From: Phenylobacterium sp.
GTDB lineage: Bacteria; Pseudomonadota; Alphaproteobacteria; Caulobacterales; Caulobacteraceae
Length of the DNA stretch: 39,085 nt
Direction: 5' to 3'
Assembly: GCF_030645195.1 (NCBI RefSeq)
Contig: NZ_JAUSLW010000092.1
Span: forward strand, 1 to 39,085
The notes beneath the pieces were generated by a model. The model saw only the letters and a program-made list of their open reading frames with translations. It was not told the DNA's origin and did not search any database. How positions within the stretch are numbered: the stretch's first letter is position 1; each line of letters starts with the position of its first letter. The position numbers were made by a program, and so were the translations under genes. Shown here one piece after another: positions 18,658 through 27,017 of the stretch.

Positions 18658-19986
18658 ATGGCATTGGGCGTCCATGCGCGGGTTCTGATCGTCGCGCGCG
18701 ATGACGCCCTGGCGGGACCGCTCGCCGAGGGCCTGGACCGGCTCGGCTGGCGCACCGTCACGGCGCGCGGCCCCTATGCCGCCATCGCCGCCCTGGGGGA
18801 CCTGCAGGTGGAGGCCGCCATCGTCGACCTGGCCAGCGGCGGCCACGAGGCCCTGACGCTCGCCAAGCGGCTGAAGGCCGCCTGCGCCCCGCGCCGCCTG
18901 CCGGTGATCGCCATCGGCGCCCCCGGCCCCGAGCTGGACGGCCACAACTTCGACCTGACCCTGACCGCGCCGGTGCATCCGGCCCAGGTAGTGCTGCGGC
19001 TGGAGACCCTGGTGCGCATGGCGATCGCCGAGGAGGAGTTCGAGCTTCGGACCGAGACCTTCAGCGAGCGCGGCCGCCGGCTGGAGACTCCCGAACCCGA
19101 TCCCAGCCCCTTCCGGGTGCTGGCCATCGGCGAGCCCGCCCCGCAGTTCCTGGCGCTGTCCAACGCGCTCACCGGCTCCGGCGCCGAGGTGGTGGGGGCG
19201 TTCACGGCCTATACGGCCTTCGACTACCTGCACGAGCGGCCCTTCGACGCCGTGGTGCTGTGGGCCGGGGACAACAGCCAGGAGGCGCTGTCCATCGCCG
19301 CCGGCATGCGCCGCAACACCCGCCTCTATCACACGCCGGCCCTGCTCTACATGAAGCAGGAGAGCTATGTGACCATGTCGGAGGCCTATCACCGGGGCAT
19401 CTCCGACGTGGCCTCGCCCGAGACGCCGGAGACCGAGACCGCCAAGCGGGTGATCGAGCTGGCGCGCTCCTATCGCCGCCAGACCGCCATCCGCAAGGCC
19501 CTGGAGAAGGCCCGCGCCTCGGGCCTGATGGACCCGGCCACCGGCCTCTTCACCAGGGATCTGTTCGCCACCCATCTGGGCCGCCTGGCCCAGGCCTCGC
19601 GCCTGCGCAACCGGCCGCTGTCGGTCTGCGTGCTCAAGGTCTCCGAGCGCCCGGACGTCGAAAACGCCCGGCGCGGCGGCTGGCTGGACCGCGCCATTCC
19701 CCAGATCGGCTCGATGATCGGCCGCCTGGTGCGGGTGGAGGACACCGCCGCCCGCCTGGGGCCTGAGGTCTTCGCCCTGGCCCTGCCCGCCACCCCCCAG
19801 GCCTCGGCCCGGGCGGCGGGCGAACGGATCGCCGCGGTCATCGGCTGCACGGCCTTCGAGGCCGGCGAGGGCAAGGCGCCCTTCGTGGTGGAGTTCGACA
19901 TCGGCGTCGCCGAGGTCAATCTGGCGACTGGCGTCGGCAAGGCGCTGGAAGAGGCCGCCGCAAGGGCCGTCGACAAGGCGAGCTAG
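18658..19986 (+). CDS. popA: PopA-like c-di-GMP effector: two receiver domains plus degenerate GGDEF
   Basis: The 442-aa protein has two receiver-like domains (about 6-125, with Asp57 in AAIVDLA; and about 152-275) followed by a GGDEF-type domain (about 285-430). The active-site GGDEF is replaced by GPEVF (368-372). The inhibitory-site motif RxxD is intact as RVED (359-362), exactly 5 residues upstream. That combination defines PopA: a c-di-GMP receptor with no cyclase activity. In Caulobacter, PopA moves to the cell pole on binding c-di-GMP and delivers CtrA to ClpXP through RcdA and CpdR at the G1-S transition. ATG 18658 is used; TTG 18664, with GAGGA 6 bases upstream, is an alternative. 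The gene ends in CTAG, shared with the convergent small gene. Confidence 0.88.
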   Translation: MALGVHARVLIVARDDALAGPLAEGLDRLGWRTVTARGPYAAIAALGDLQVEAAIVDLASGGHEALTLAKRLKAACAPRRLPVIAIGAPGPELDGHNFDLTLTAPVHPAQVVLRLETLVRMAIAEEEFELRTETFSERGRRLETPEPDPSPFRVLAIGEPAPQFLALSNALTGSGAEVVGAFTAYTAFDYLHERPFDAVVLWAGDNSQEALSIAAGMRRNTRLYHTPALLYMKQESYVTMSEAYHRGISDVASPETPETETAKRVIELARSYRRQTAIRKALEKARASGLMDPATGLFTRDLFATHLGRLAQASRLRNRPLSVCVLKVSERPDVENARRGGWLDRAIPQIGSMIGRLVRVEDTAARLGPEVFALALPATPQASARAAGERIAAVIGCTAFEAGEGKAPFVVEFDIGVAEVNLATGVGKALEEAAARAVDKAS

Positions 19987-20336
19987 GGTCTCGCCGCGTC
20001 GGCTTCCACGTCTTTCGCGATCGCCTGCATCTGCTGCGACCGCGCCTGAACCGCGGCAACGCAGCGAGTCATTGCGGCGTCGATAGCCTCGTCGCTCATG
20101 CCGTACAGCTCTCGTTTGAACGCCGGCGGAAAGTCCAGGCCTGGCTCACGGCCCTCGATCCTGCCCTGATAGTAGAACAGGCCGACCGCGAGCGACGCCT
20201 TGGCGGCCACGTCCTCCGTCGTGCCAAGGTGGTAGGAATAGGCCACCATGCATTGGAGATCCTTGGTGGTTTCGGGTGCCTCGGCATGAGCGACCCCGGC
20301 GATCATGGACGCCGTCACGATGAGCAGAGCTTTCAT
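19983..20336 (-). CDS. Small secreted protein of unknown function
   Basis: A 117-aa protein with a clear signal peptide (MKALLIVTASMIAGVAHA, then EAPE) and a helical mature part. Two cysteines, Cys29 and Cys92, could form a disulfide in the periplasm. No family was recognised. The stretch SLAVGLFYYQGRIEGREPG resembles small helical periplasmic proteins seen in Sphingomonadales and Caulobacterales, but this is only an impression. Base composition around it (19987-20390) looks less GC-rich than the flanking popA and mfd genes, which might mean later acquisition. Its TAG stop shares three of four bases with the popA stop in a CTAG palindrome. Confidence 0.75.
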   Translation of the reverse strand: MKALLIVTASMIAGVAHAEAPETTKDLQCMVAYSYHLGTTEDVAAKASLAVGLFYYQGRIEGREPGLDFPPAFKRELYGMSDEAIDAAMTRCVAAVQARSQQMQAIAKDVEADAARP

Positions 20337-20388
20337 TGCACCCCCTGATCGGAGCAGCTTAACTCAACAGAACAAACAGGCAACCCCG

Positions 20389-23300
20389 TTAGGCCGCGAC
20401 CGCCGCGCCAGCCAATTTCGCAAGTTCGCTCAGCACCCGTTCGGCGGCGTTGAGCCGTTGTTCGGGGGTCTCCCACTCGCCCTTCACCACCACCTTGTGG
20501 TCGGGACGGATCTTCCAGGCGACCGGGTTCTTGGTGATGAAGCCCATCAGCCCCATGGGGTTGGGGAAGTCGTCCCCGCGGAAGGTGACCACGGCGCCCT
20601 TGGGGCCTACGTCGATCTTGGCGACATTGGCCTCGCGGCAGAGGCCCTTGATGGCCACCACCTTGAGCAACTGGCCGGCTTCCGGCGGCAGGGGGCCGAA
20701 GCGGTCGATCATCTCGGCGGCGAGCGCCTCGCGGTCGCCGGACTTCTCGGCGTCGGACAGGCGGCGGTAGAGCGAGAGGCGCACGTGCAGGTCAGGGACG
20801 TAGTCCTCGGGGATCAGCACCGCGGCGCCGGTGTTGATCTGCGGCGACCAGCCCCGGTCGGTGGCGCCCTCCCCCTTGCCGGCCAGTTCCTTCAGGTCGT
20901 TGACCGCGTCCTCCAGCATCTGCTGGTAGAGTTCGACCCCGATCTCGCGGATGTGGCCGGACTGCTCCTCGCCCAACAGGTTGCCGCCGCCGCGCTGGTC
21001 CAGGTCGTGGCTGGCCAGCTGGAAGCCGGCGCCCAGGCTGTCCAGCGACTGCAGCACCTTGAGGCGGCGCTCGGCCGAGATGGTGATCTGCTTCTCGGCG
21101 GGCGTGGTCATGTAGGCGTAGGCGCGGGCCTTGGCCCGGCCGACCCGGCCGCGCAGTTGGTAGAGCTGGGCCAGGCCGAACATGTCGGCGCGGTGGATGA
21201 TCAGGGTGTTGGCCGTCGGGATATCCAGGCCGCTCTCGACGATCGTGGTCGACAGCAGGACGTCGTATTGGCCCTCGTAGAAGGCGCTCATCACGTCCTC
21301 CAGCTGGGTCGGCGCCATCTGGCCGTGACCGACGACATAGCGGACCTCCGGCACCTGCTCGCGCAGGAACCGTTCCAGCTCGGTCAGGTCGGAGATGCGG
21401 GGCACGACGTAATAGGCCTGACCGCCACGGTACTTCTCCCGCAGCAGGGCCTCGCGGATGACGATGGGGTCGAAGGGGGTGACGTAGGTGCGCACCGCCA
21501 GGCGGTCCACCGGCGGGGTGGCGATGATCGACATCTCCCGGATGCCCGACAGCGACATCTGCAGGGTGCGCGGGATCGGCGTGGCGGTGAGGGTCAGCAT
21601 GTGCACGTCGGCGCGAAGCTCCTTGAGCTTCTCCTTGTGCTTGACCCCGAAGTGCTGCTCCTCGTCGACGATCACCAGGCCCAGGTTCTTGAAGCCCACC
21701 TGCTTGGACAGCACCGCATGGGTGCCGACGATGATCTCCACCTCGCCGTTCTTCAGCGCCTCGCGGGTCTCGGCGGCCTCCTTGGGGGGCACCAGGCGCG
21801 ACAGGCGGGTGACCTTGATGGGCCAGCCCTGGAAGCGCTCGGTGAAGGTCTTGTAGTGCTGGCGCGCCAGCAGGGTGGTCGGCGCGACGATGGCCACCTG
21901 CTGGCCGCTCATGGCCACCACGAAGGCCGCGCGCAGGGCCACCTCGGTCTTGCCGAAGCCGACATCGCCGCAGATCAGGCGGTCCATGGGCTTGCCGGCG
22001 GAGAGATCCTCCAGGATGTCGCCGATGGCCGAGAGCTGGTCCTCCGTTTCCTCGTAGGGGAAGCGGGCGCAGAACTCGTCGAATACCCCGTGCGGCGGAT
22101 CGACCGGATCGGTGGTCCGGGTGGCGCGGGCCGCGGCGATTTGGATCAGGCCGATGGCCATGTCGCGCAGGCGTTCCTTGGCCTTGGCCTTGCGGGCCTG
22201 CCAGGCCGCGCCGCCCAGGCGGTCGAGCTGCACCCCGTCGCCCTCCGACCCGTAGCGGGTCAGCAGGTCGATGTTCTCGACGGGCAGGTAGAGCTTGGCC
22301 TCGGCGCCGTACTGCAACTCCAGACAGTCGTGCGGCGCGCCCTGGACCTCGAGGGTCTTCAGGCCCTCATAGCGCCCGATCCCGTGGTCGATGTGAACTA
22401 CCAGGTCGCCGGGGCTGAGCGAGGAGGCCTCGGCCAGGAAGTTGGCGGCGCGGCGCTTGCGGCGCGGGCGGGCCAGGCGGTCGCCCAGGATGTCGGTCTC
22501 GGAGATGACGGCCAGGGTCTCGGTCTCGAAGCCGGACTCCAGGGGCAGGACGACCCGCTGGGGGAACTTGGGATTGGCCGCCTTGGCCGCGTCCCAATAG
22601 GGGGCCTGGGTGACATCGGTCAGGCCGTGGTCGGCCAGCATGACCCCGAGGCGCTCCGAGGAGCCCTCCGACCAGGAGGCGAACAGCACGCGTTTTCCCG
22701 CCGCGGCCAGGGCGCGGGCGTGGGCGGCCGTGGCCTCGAACAAATTGACCGAGTCCTGCTGGCGCTCGGCGACGAAGGTGCGGCCCTGGCGGGCGCCCAT
22801 GTCGACGACCACCTCGCCCTCGGCCTCCTGGAAGGCGGAGAACCGCCGGGTGGCCCGTTCGGCCAGGCGGCCGCGCCATTCCTCGGCGGTGAGATAGAGG
22901 CGGTCCGGCTCCAGCGGGTGGTAGTGGACCTTGCGGTCGGCCTGGGCGCGGGCGTCGTAGGCGTCGGCGATCATCGCCAGGCGCTCGTCGCGGGCCTGGG
23001 TCGCCAGGTGGTCGATGCCGACAAGGGCCGAGCCCGGCAGGTAGTCGAACAGGGTGGCCATGTCCGGGTAGAACAGGGGCAGCCAGTGCTCCATCCCCGC
23101 CCGCCGGCCGCCGCCGCTGACCGTCTCATAGAGCGGATCGCCGCCGGGGGCGCCGAAGGCCTCCACATAGCCGCGGCGGAAGCGGGAGATGGCGTCCTTG
23201 TCCAGCAGGGCCTCGCTGACCGGATGGAGGCTGACCTCCTTGAGCTGGCGGGTGGAGCGCTGGGTTTCCGGATCGAAGCCGCGGATGGATTCCAGGGTGT

Positions 23301-23895
23301 CGCCGAACAGGTCCAGGCGCACCGGCTCCTCGGCGTTGGGCGGGAAGACGTCGATCACCCCACCGCGGATGGCGAACTCGCCGCGTTCGGAGACGGTTGA
23401 GGCTCGGGCATAGCCGTTGACGGCGAAATAGCGCTCCAGGTCGGCGATCTCCACCACATTGCCGGTGCGCGCCGAATAGGCCGCGCCCTCCACGGCGTCC
23501 TTGGGCGGCACGCGCTGCATGACCGCCGCCGCGGTGGTGACCAGCAGGGAGGGCTTCTTGGCGTCCAGCCCCTGGGCGAGGCGGGCGAGCGTGGTCATCC
23601 GCTGGGCGGCGACGCCCGGGGACGGGCCGGTGCGGTCGTAAGGGAGACAGTCCCAGGAGGGGAACTGCAGGACCTCGATGCCCTGGGCGAAGAAGCGGAA
23701 GGCGTCGATGAAGGCCGACAGCCGAGAGCCGTCGCGGGCCACGAACACCGAGAGGCCGCCGCGCGCCCGGACGATATCGGCCATAACCAGGGCGTCGAAG
23801 CCCTCCGGCGCGCCGATCAGGTCGAGGCGGCCGGGATCCTGGCTGATGCGCCGCGTGTCGGCCGCGCTCGGCCCGCGCGAGCCGTCAGCCGCCAT
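20389..23895 (-). CDS. mfd: Transcription-repair coupling factor Mfd
   Basis: The 1168-aa length matches Mfd. N-terminal UvrB-like region: residues 1-350. The RNA-polymerase-interacting (CarD-like) domain is seen as LSPGDLVVHIDHGIGRYEGL, with the helicase region after it: Walker A GDVGFGKTEVALRAAF, Walker B VIVDEEQHFGVKHK, and motif VI-type LRGRVGRAKARAYAY. The C-terminal TRCF domain ends with the negative-regulatory module. Mfd removes stalled RNA polymerase and recruits UvrA for repair of the template strand. ATG 23895 lies inside the 3' end of sdhE (11-base overlap), suggesting translational coupling. Proximity of recG, another SF2 translocase, is a common alphaproteobacterial arrangement. 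Confidence 0.97.
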   Translation of the reverse strand: MAADGSRGPSAADTRRISQDPGRLDLIGAPEGFDALVMADIVRARGGLSVFVARDGSRLSAFIDAFRFFAQGIEVLQFPSWDCLPYDRTGPSPGVAAQRMTTLARLAQGLDAKKPSLLVTTAAAVMQRVPPKDAVEGAAYSARTGNVVEIADLERYFAVNGYARASTVSERGEFAIRGGVIDVFPPNAEEPVRLDLFGDTLESIRGFDPETQRSTRQLKEVSLHPVSEALLDKDAISRFRRGYVEAFGAPGGDPLYETVSGGGRRAGMEHWLPLFYPDMATLFDYLPGSALVGIDHLATQARDERLAMIADAYDARAQADRKVHYHPLEPDRLYLTAEEWRGRLAERATRRFSAFQEAEGEVVVDMGARQGRTFVAERQQDSVNLFEATAAHARALAAAGKRVLFASWSEGSSERLGVMLADHGLTDVTQAPYWDAAKAANPKFPQRVVLPLESGFETETLAVISETDILGDRLARPRRKRRAANFLAEASSLSPGDLVVHIDHGIGRYEGLKTLEVQGAPHDCLELQYGAEAKLYLPVENIDLLTRYGSEGDGVQLDRLGGAAWQARKAKAKERLRDMAIGLIQIAAARATRTTDPVDPPHGVFDEFCARFPYEETEDQLSAIGDILEDLSAGKPMDRLICGDVGFGKTEVALRAAFVVAMSGQQVAIVAPTTLLARQHYKTFTERFQGWPIKVTRLSRLVPPKEAAETREALKNGEVEIIVGTHAVLSKQVGFKNLGLVIVDEEQHFGVKHKEKLKELRADVHMLTLTATPIPRTLQMSLSGIREMSIIATPPVDRLAVRTYVTPFDPIVIREALLREKYRGGQAYYVVPRISDLTELERFLREQVPEVRYVVGHGQMAPTQLEDVMSAFYEGQYDVLLSTTIVESGLDIPTANTLIIHRADMFGLAQLYQLRGRVGRAKARAYAYMTTPAEKQITISAERRLKVLQSLDSLGAGFQLASHDLDQRGGGNLLGEEQSGHIREIGVELYQQMLEDAVNDLKELAGKGEGATDRGWSPQINTGAAVLIPEDYVPDLHVRLSLYRRLSDAEKSGDREALAAEMIDRFGPLPPEAGQLLKVVAIKGLCREANVAKIDVGPKGAVVTFRGDDFPNPMGLMGFITKNPVAWKIRPDHKVVVKGEWETPEQRLNAAERVLSELAKLAGAAVAA

Positions 23896-24175
23896 GACCG
23901 TCGCCCCGGATTTCGTGAACCTTGAACCGGAAGGCCTTGATCTTGTTCAGCAAGGCCCCGTCGAATTCCGGCGGAACGTCGGCCCGTTCCATGATCCATT
24001 CGTAGAGATCGTGGTCGGGCTGCTCCAGCAGCACCTCGAAGAGGTCCACTTCATCCGGCGCCAGATCCTGGGCATGGGTGTCCGCGAACGGCCCCAGAAT
24101 GAGGTCCGCTTCCCTGAAGCCCCTGTGCCACGCACGGAACTTCAGTTTTCGCAGGCGGGTATCGTCAATCGACAT
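23885..24175 (-). CDS. sdhE: SdhE/SDHAF2 flavinylation factor of succinate dehydrogenase
   Basis: A 96-aa protein of the DUF339 family. The signature RGxxE is present in WHRGFREADLILGPFAD near residue 19, followed by the helical core (DLAPDEVDLFEVLLEQPDHDLYEWIM). SdhE binds the flavoprotein SdhA and assists covalent attachment of FAD, so it is needed for complex II activity. Its 3' end overlaps the mfd start by 11 bases and it is transcribed with mfd. The recG-sdhE-mfd neighbourhood is a common alphaproteobacterial arrangement. Confidence 0.93.
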   Translation of the reverse strand: MSIDDTRLRKLKFRAWHRGFREADLILGPFADTHAQDLAPDEVDLFEVLLEQPDHDLYEWIMERADVPPEFDGALLNKIKAFRFKVHEIRGDGHGG

Positions 24176-24225
24176 GTGGACGGGCCGATATAGGGCGGCC
24201 CGCCCCTCGACGCCAGTCTTCTAGG

Positions 24226-24840
24226 TCAGTCGCCGCCGAACCAGTTGAAGGACAAGTTCTTGAAGGCGGTCTGGCCGATCATCAGGCCGGTGCGCAGGAC
24301 GGTTTCCTGGGCGCCGGGGCCGGTGGCGCGGGCCCGCTTCAGGGCCGCCATGTCGATGGTCCCGTCCAGCTGGACCAAGCCGAGGGTGGCGTCCTTGCCG
24401 GTGAACCGCAGGTCGCCGCCGCCGATCTTGTAGCTGGTGGGCAGGACCCGGATGGTCTTGGCATAGGTGGTCTGACCCATTTCGTTCTCGCCATTGGCGG
24501 TGGTGACGTCCACGAAGTCGAACATGATGGGGCCGAAGGGGTCGCTCCGGGCGCCGCCTTCCCAGGCCACAAAGTCCTCCTCCGGGGCGAAGCTGATGTT
24601 CTCCAGCCGCCAGTTCCCGACCTTCACCTCGGTGTTGGGGATGTAGTAGCCGAAGACGTCCTCGCCCTTCACGTGGCTGAAGCCGCCCGCCGCCGGGGCC
24701 GGGGCGGGGGGCGCCGCGGCGGGGGCGACCGGCGGCACGAAGCCCGAGCTGGAGGTCTCGGTCTGGCCGCCGGCCCCGGATTGCTGATTGCAGCCGGCCA
24801 GCAAGGCGGCCAGGGCCGCGGCGGTCAACAGGTTGCGCAT
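24226..24840 (-). CDS. Lipoprotein of unknown function, 204 aa
   Basis: The N-terminus MRNLLTAAALAALLAGC is a lipoprotein signal with lipidated Cys17. A Pro/Ala-rich linker (about residues 34-52) leads to a beta-rich domain of about 140 residues. I do not recognise that domain. The sequence is notable for PNTEVKVGNWRLENISFAPEEDF and a C-terminal FKNLSFNWFGGD, perhaps a membrane- or polymer-contacting beta sandwich. The gene is divergent from recG (77 bases) and upstream of sdhE-mfd on the same strand, with 50 bases before sdhE, so it could be the first gene of that operon. Confidence 0.8.
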   Translation of the reverse strand: MRNLLTAAALAALLAGCNQQSGAGGQTETSSSGFVPPVAPAAAPPAPAPAAGGFSHVKGEDVFGYYIPNTEVKVGNWRLENISFAPEEDFVAWEGGARSDPFGPIMFDFVDVTTANGENEMGQTTYAKTIRVLPTSYKIGGGDLRFTGKDATLGLVQLDGTIDMAALKRARATGPGAQETVLRTGLMIGQTAFKNLSFNWFGGD

Positions 24841-24917
24841 AGGATTCTTCCCCCAAAGGTCGGCGGGAGATCATCATGGGCGGCGGCGGTCGTCCAGCTT
24901 CACGCTATGATCGCGCC

Positions 24918-26993
24918 ATGCGGCCCGAGATTCTGTTTCCCCTCTTCGCCCCGGTCACCACGCTGAAGGGCGTCGGCGCCCGCGTGGCGCCGCTGCTGGA
25001 GAAGCTGGCGGGCCCCATCGTGCGCGACGTGCTGTTCCTGGCGCCCCACTCCGTGATCCGGCGCCGCGAGGCCACCGTGGTGGACGCCGTGGAGGGCGAG
25101 GTCCAGACCTTCCGGGTGGAGATCGACGCCTACCAGGTCCCCCGCAGCGCCCAGCAACCCTGGAAGATCAAGACCTTCGACGGCACCGGGACGCTGGACC
25201 TGATCTTCTTCGGCAGCTTCGGCGGCCAGCTGCAGGCCAAGCACCCGGTGGGCTCCAAGCGCCTGGTCTCGGGCAAGGTGGAGCGGTTCGGCCTGACCCT
25301 GCAGATCGCCCATCCCGACTACATGCTGCCCCTCGACAAGGCCGACGAGATTCCGGAGGTCGAGGCCATCTATCCCGCCACCGCCGGCCTGCCGGCCCGC
25401 ACGGTGCGCAAGTTCGCCTTGGAGGCCCTGTCGCGGGCGCCCGACCTGCCCGAATGGCAGGACCCGGCCTGGCTCAAGCAGGAGGGCTTCCCGAGCTGGA
25501 AGGAGGCCCTGACCCGGCTGCACGCCCCCTTCACCGAGGCCCACCTCCTGCCCCAGGCGGCGCACATCCGCCGGCTGGCCTTCGACGAGCTGCTTGCCCA
25601 CCAGCTGGCCATGGCCCAGCGCAAGGCCGACCGCCGCGCCGAACCGGCCGAGAAGATCGCGCCGGGGCCCATGGCCGCCGCCATCGTCGCCGATCTGCCC
25701 TTCACGCTCACCGGCGCCCAGGAGCGCGCCCTGGCCGATGTCCGCGCAGACTTCGCCGCCGGCGAGCGGATGAGTCGCCTGCTGCAGGGAGACGTGGGCT
25801 CGGGCAAGACGGTGGTGGCCATGCTGGCCATGGCCGACGTGGCCGCGGCCGGCGCCCAGAGCGCCCTGATGGCCCCCACCGAGATCCTGGCCCGCCAGCA
25901 CTACGAGACCCTGTCGGGGCCGCTGGCCGCCCACGGGATGACCGCCGTCCTGCTGACCGGGCGCGACAAGGGCGCGGCGCGGGCCGAGAAGCTGCGGGCC
26001 ATCGCCAGTGGCGCCGCCCAGGTGGCGGTCGGCACCCACGCGCTTTTCCAGGACGAGGTCCACTTCCAAAGGCTCCAGTTGGCCGTGGTGGACGAACAGC
26101 ACCGCTTCGGCGTGGCCCAGCGCCAGCTCCTCCAGGCCAAGGGGCAGTCGGTCCACCTGCTGGCCATGTCGGCGACCCCCATCCCCCGCACCCTGGAGCT
26201 CACCGTCTACGGCGACCTCGACGTCAGCCGCATCGACGAGAAGCCCCCCGGCCGCACCCCGGTGGCGACCCGCGCCGCGCCCATGACCCGGGTCGACGAG
26301 GTGGAGGCCCGACTGCGCGAGGCCGTGGCCGGCGGCGCCCAGGCCTTCTGGATCTGTCCCCTGGTCTCGGAGTCCGAACTGGTGGACCTCAAGGCCGCCG
26401 AGCAGCGGGCCATCGAGCTGCGCGCCAGGATCGGTCCCGGCGTCGGCCTGGTGCACGGTAAGATGAGCGGGCCGGAGAAGGACGCCGTCATGGCCGACTT
26501 CGCCGACGACAAGATCAAGGTGCTGGTGGCCACGACCGTGGTGGAGGTGGGGGTCAATGTCCCCAACGCCACCATCATGGTCATCGAACAGGCCGAGCGC
26601 TTTGGCCTGGCCCAATTGCACCAGCTTCGAGGCCGGGTGGGTCGCGGGCGGCGGGAGAGTTCCTGTGTCCTGCTCTACGACCCGCCCCTGTCGGAGACCG
26701 CCCAGAAGCGGCTGGACATCCTGCGGCGCACCGACGACGGCTTCCTGATCGCCGAGACCGATCTGGAGCTGCGGGGCGGCGGCGACGCGCTGGGCCTGCG
26801 CCAGAGCGGCTTCCCGGCCTATGTCTTCGCCGACCCCTTCGCCCACCGCGACCTGATCGCGGCGGCCGGCGACGACGCCCGGATGATCATCGCCCGCGAT
26901 CCGGAACTCACCAGCGAGCGTGGGAAGGCCCTGCGGGTCCTGCAGGAGCTGTTCGACTGGCGGGCAAGCTCGCCGCTGAAGGATGCGGGTTAG
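24918..26993 (+). CDS. recG: ATP-dependent DNA helicase RecG
   Basis: The 691-aa protein has the RecG arrangement: an N-terminal wedge OB-fold for fork recognition (TLKGVGARVAPLLEKL to about residue 190), then SF2 helicase domains. Walker A is GDVGSGKTVVAMLAMA, the DEAH-type box is VVDEQHRFGVAQR, and motif VI is LRGRVGRGRRESSCVLLY. RecG reverses stalled replication forks and processes Holliday-type junctions. ATG 24918 was chosen because the GTLKGVG region begins soon after it. It is divergent from the lipoprotein gene, and its stop is 24 bases from the end of the convergent DUF3089 gene. Confidence 0.97.
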   Translation: MRPEILFPLFAPVTTLKGVGARVAPLLEKLAGPIVRDVLFLAPHSVIRRREATVVDAVEGEVQTFRVEIDAYQVPRSAQQPWKIKTFDGTGTLDLIFFGSFGGQLQAKHPVGSKRLVSGKVERFGLTLQIAHPDYMLPLDKADEIPEVEAIYPATAGLPARTVRKFALEALSRAPDLPEWQDPAWLKQEGFPSWKEALTRLHAPFTEAHLLPQAAHIRRLAFDELLAHQLAMAQRKADRRAEPAEKIAPGPMAAAIVADLPFTLTGAQERALADVRADFAAGERMSRLLQGDVGSGKTVVAMLAMADVAAAGAQSALMAPTEILARQHYETLSGPLAAHGMTAVLLTGRDKGAARAEKLRAIASGAAQVAVGTHALFQDEVHFQRLQLAVVDEQHRFGVAQRQLLQAKGQSVHLLAMSATPIPRTLELTVYGDLDVSRIDEKPPGRTPVATRAAPMTRVDEVEARLREAVAGGAQAFWICPLVSESELVDLKAAEQRAIELRARIGPGVGLVHGKMSGPEKDAVMADFADDKIKVLVATTVVEVGVNVPNATIMVIEQAERFGLAQLHQLRGRVGRGRRESSCVLLYDPPLSETAQKRLDILRRTDDGFLIAETDLELRGGGDALGLRQSGFPAYVFADPFAHRDLIAAAGDDARMIIARDPELTSERGKALRVLQELFDWRASSPLKDAG

Positions 26994-27017
26994 CGGAAGG
27001 GCCTAGCCCCCTCCGCC

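Noticed and set aside
20305..23400. A 1031-codon open frame antisense to mfd
   Set aside because: GC-rich codon bias opens long frames on the opposite strand. The translation is Gly/His/Gln-rich with no domain, while mfd on the other strand is unmistakable.
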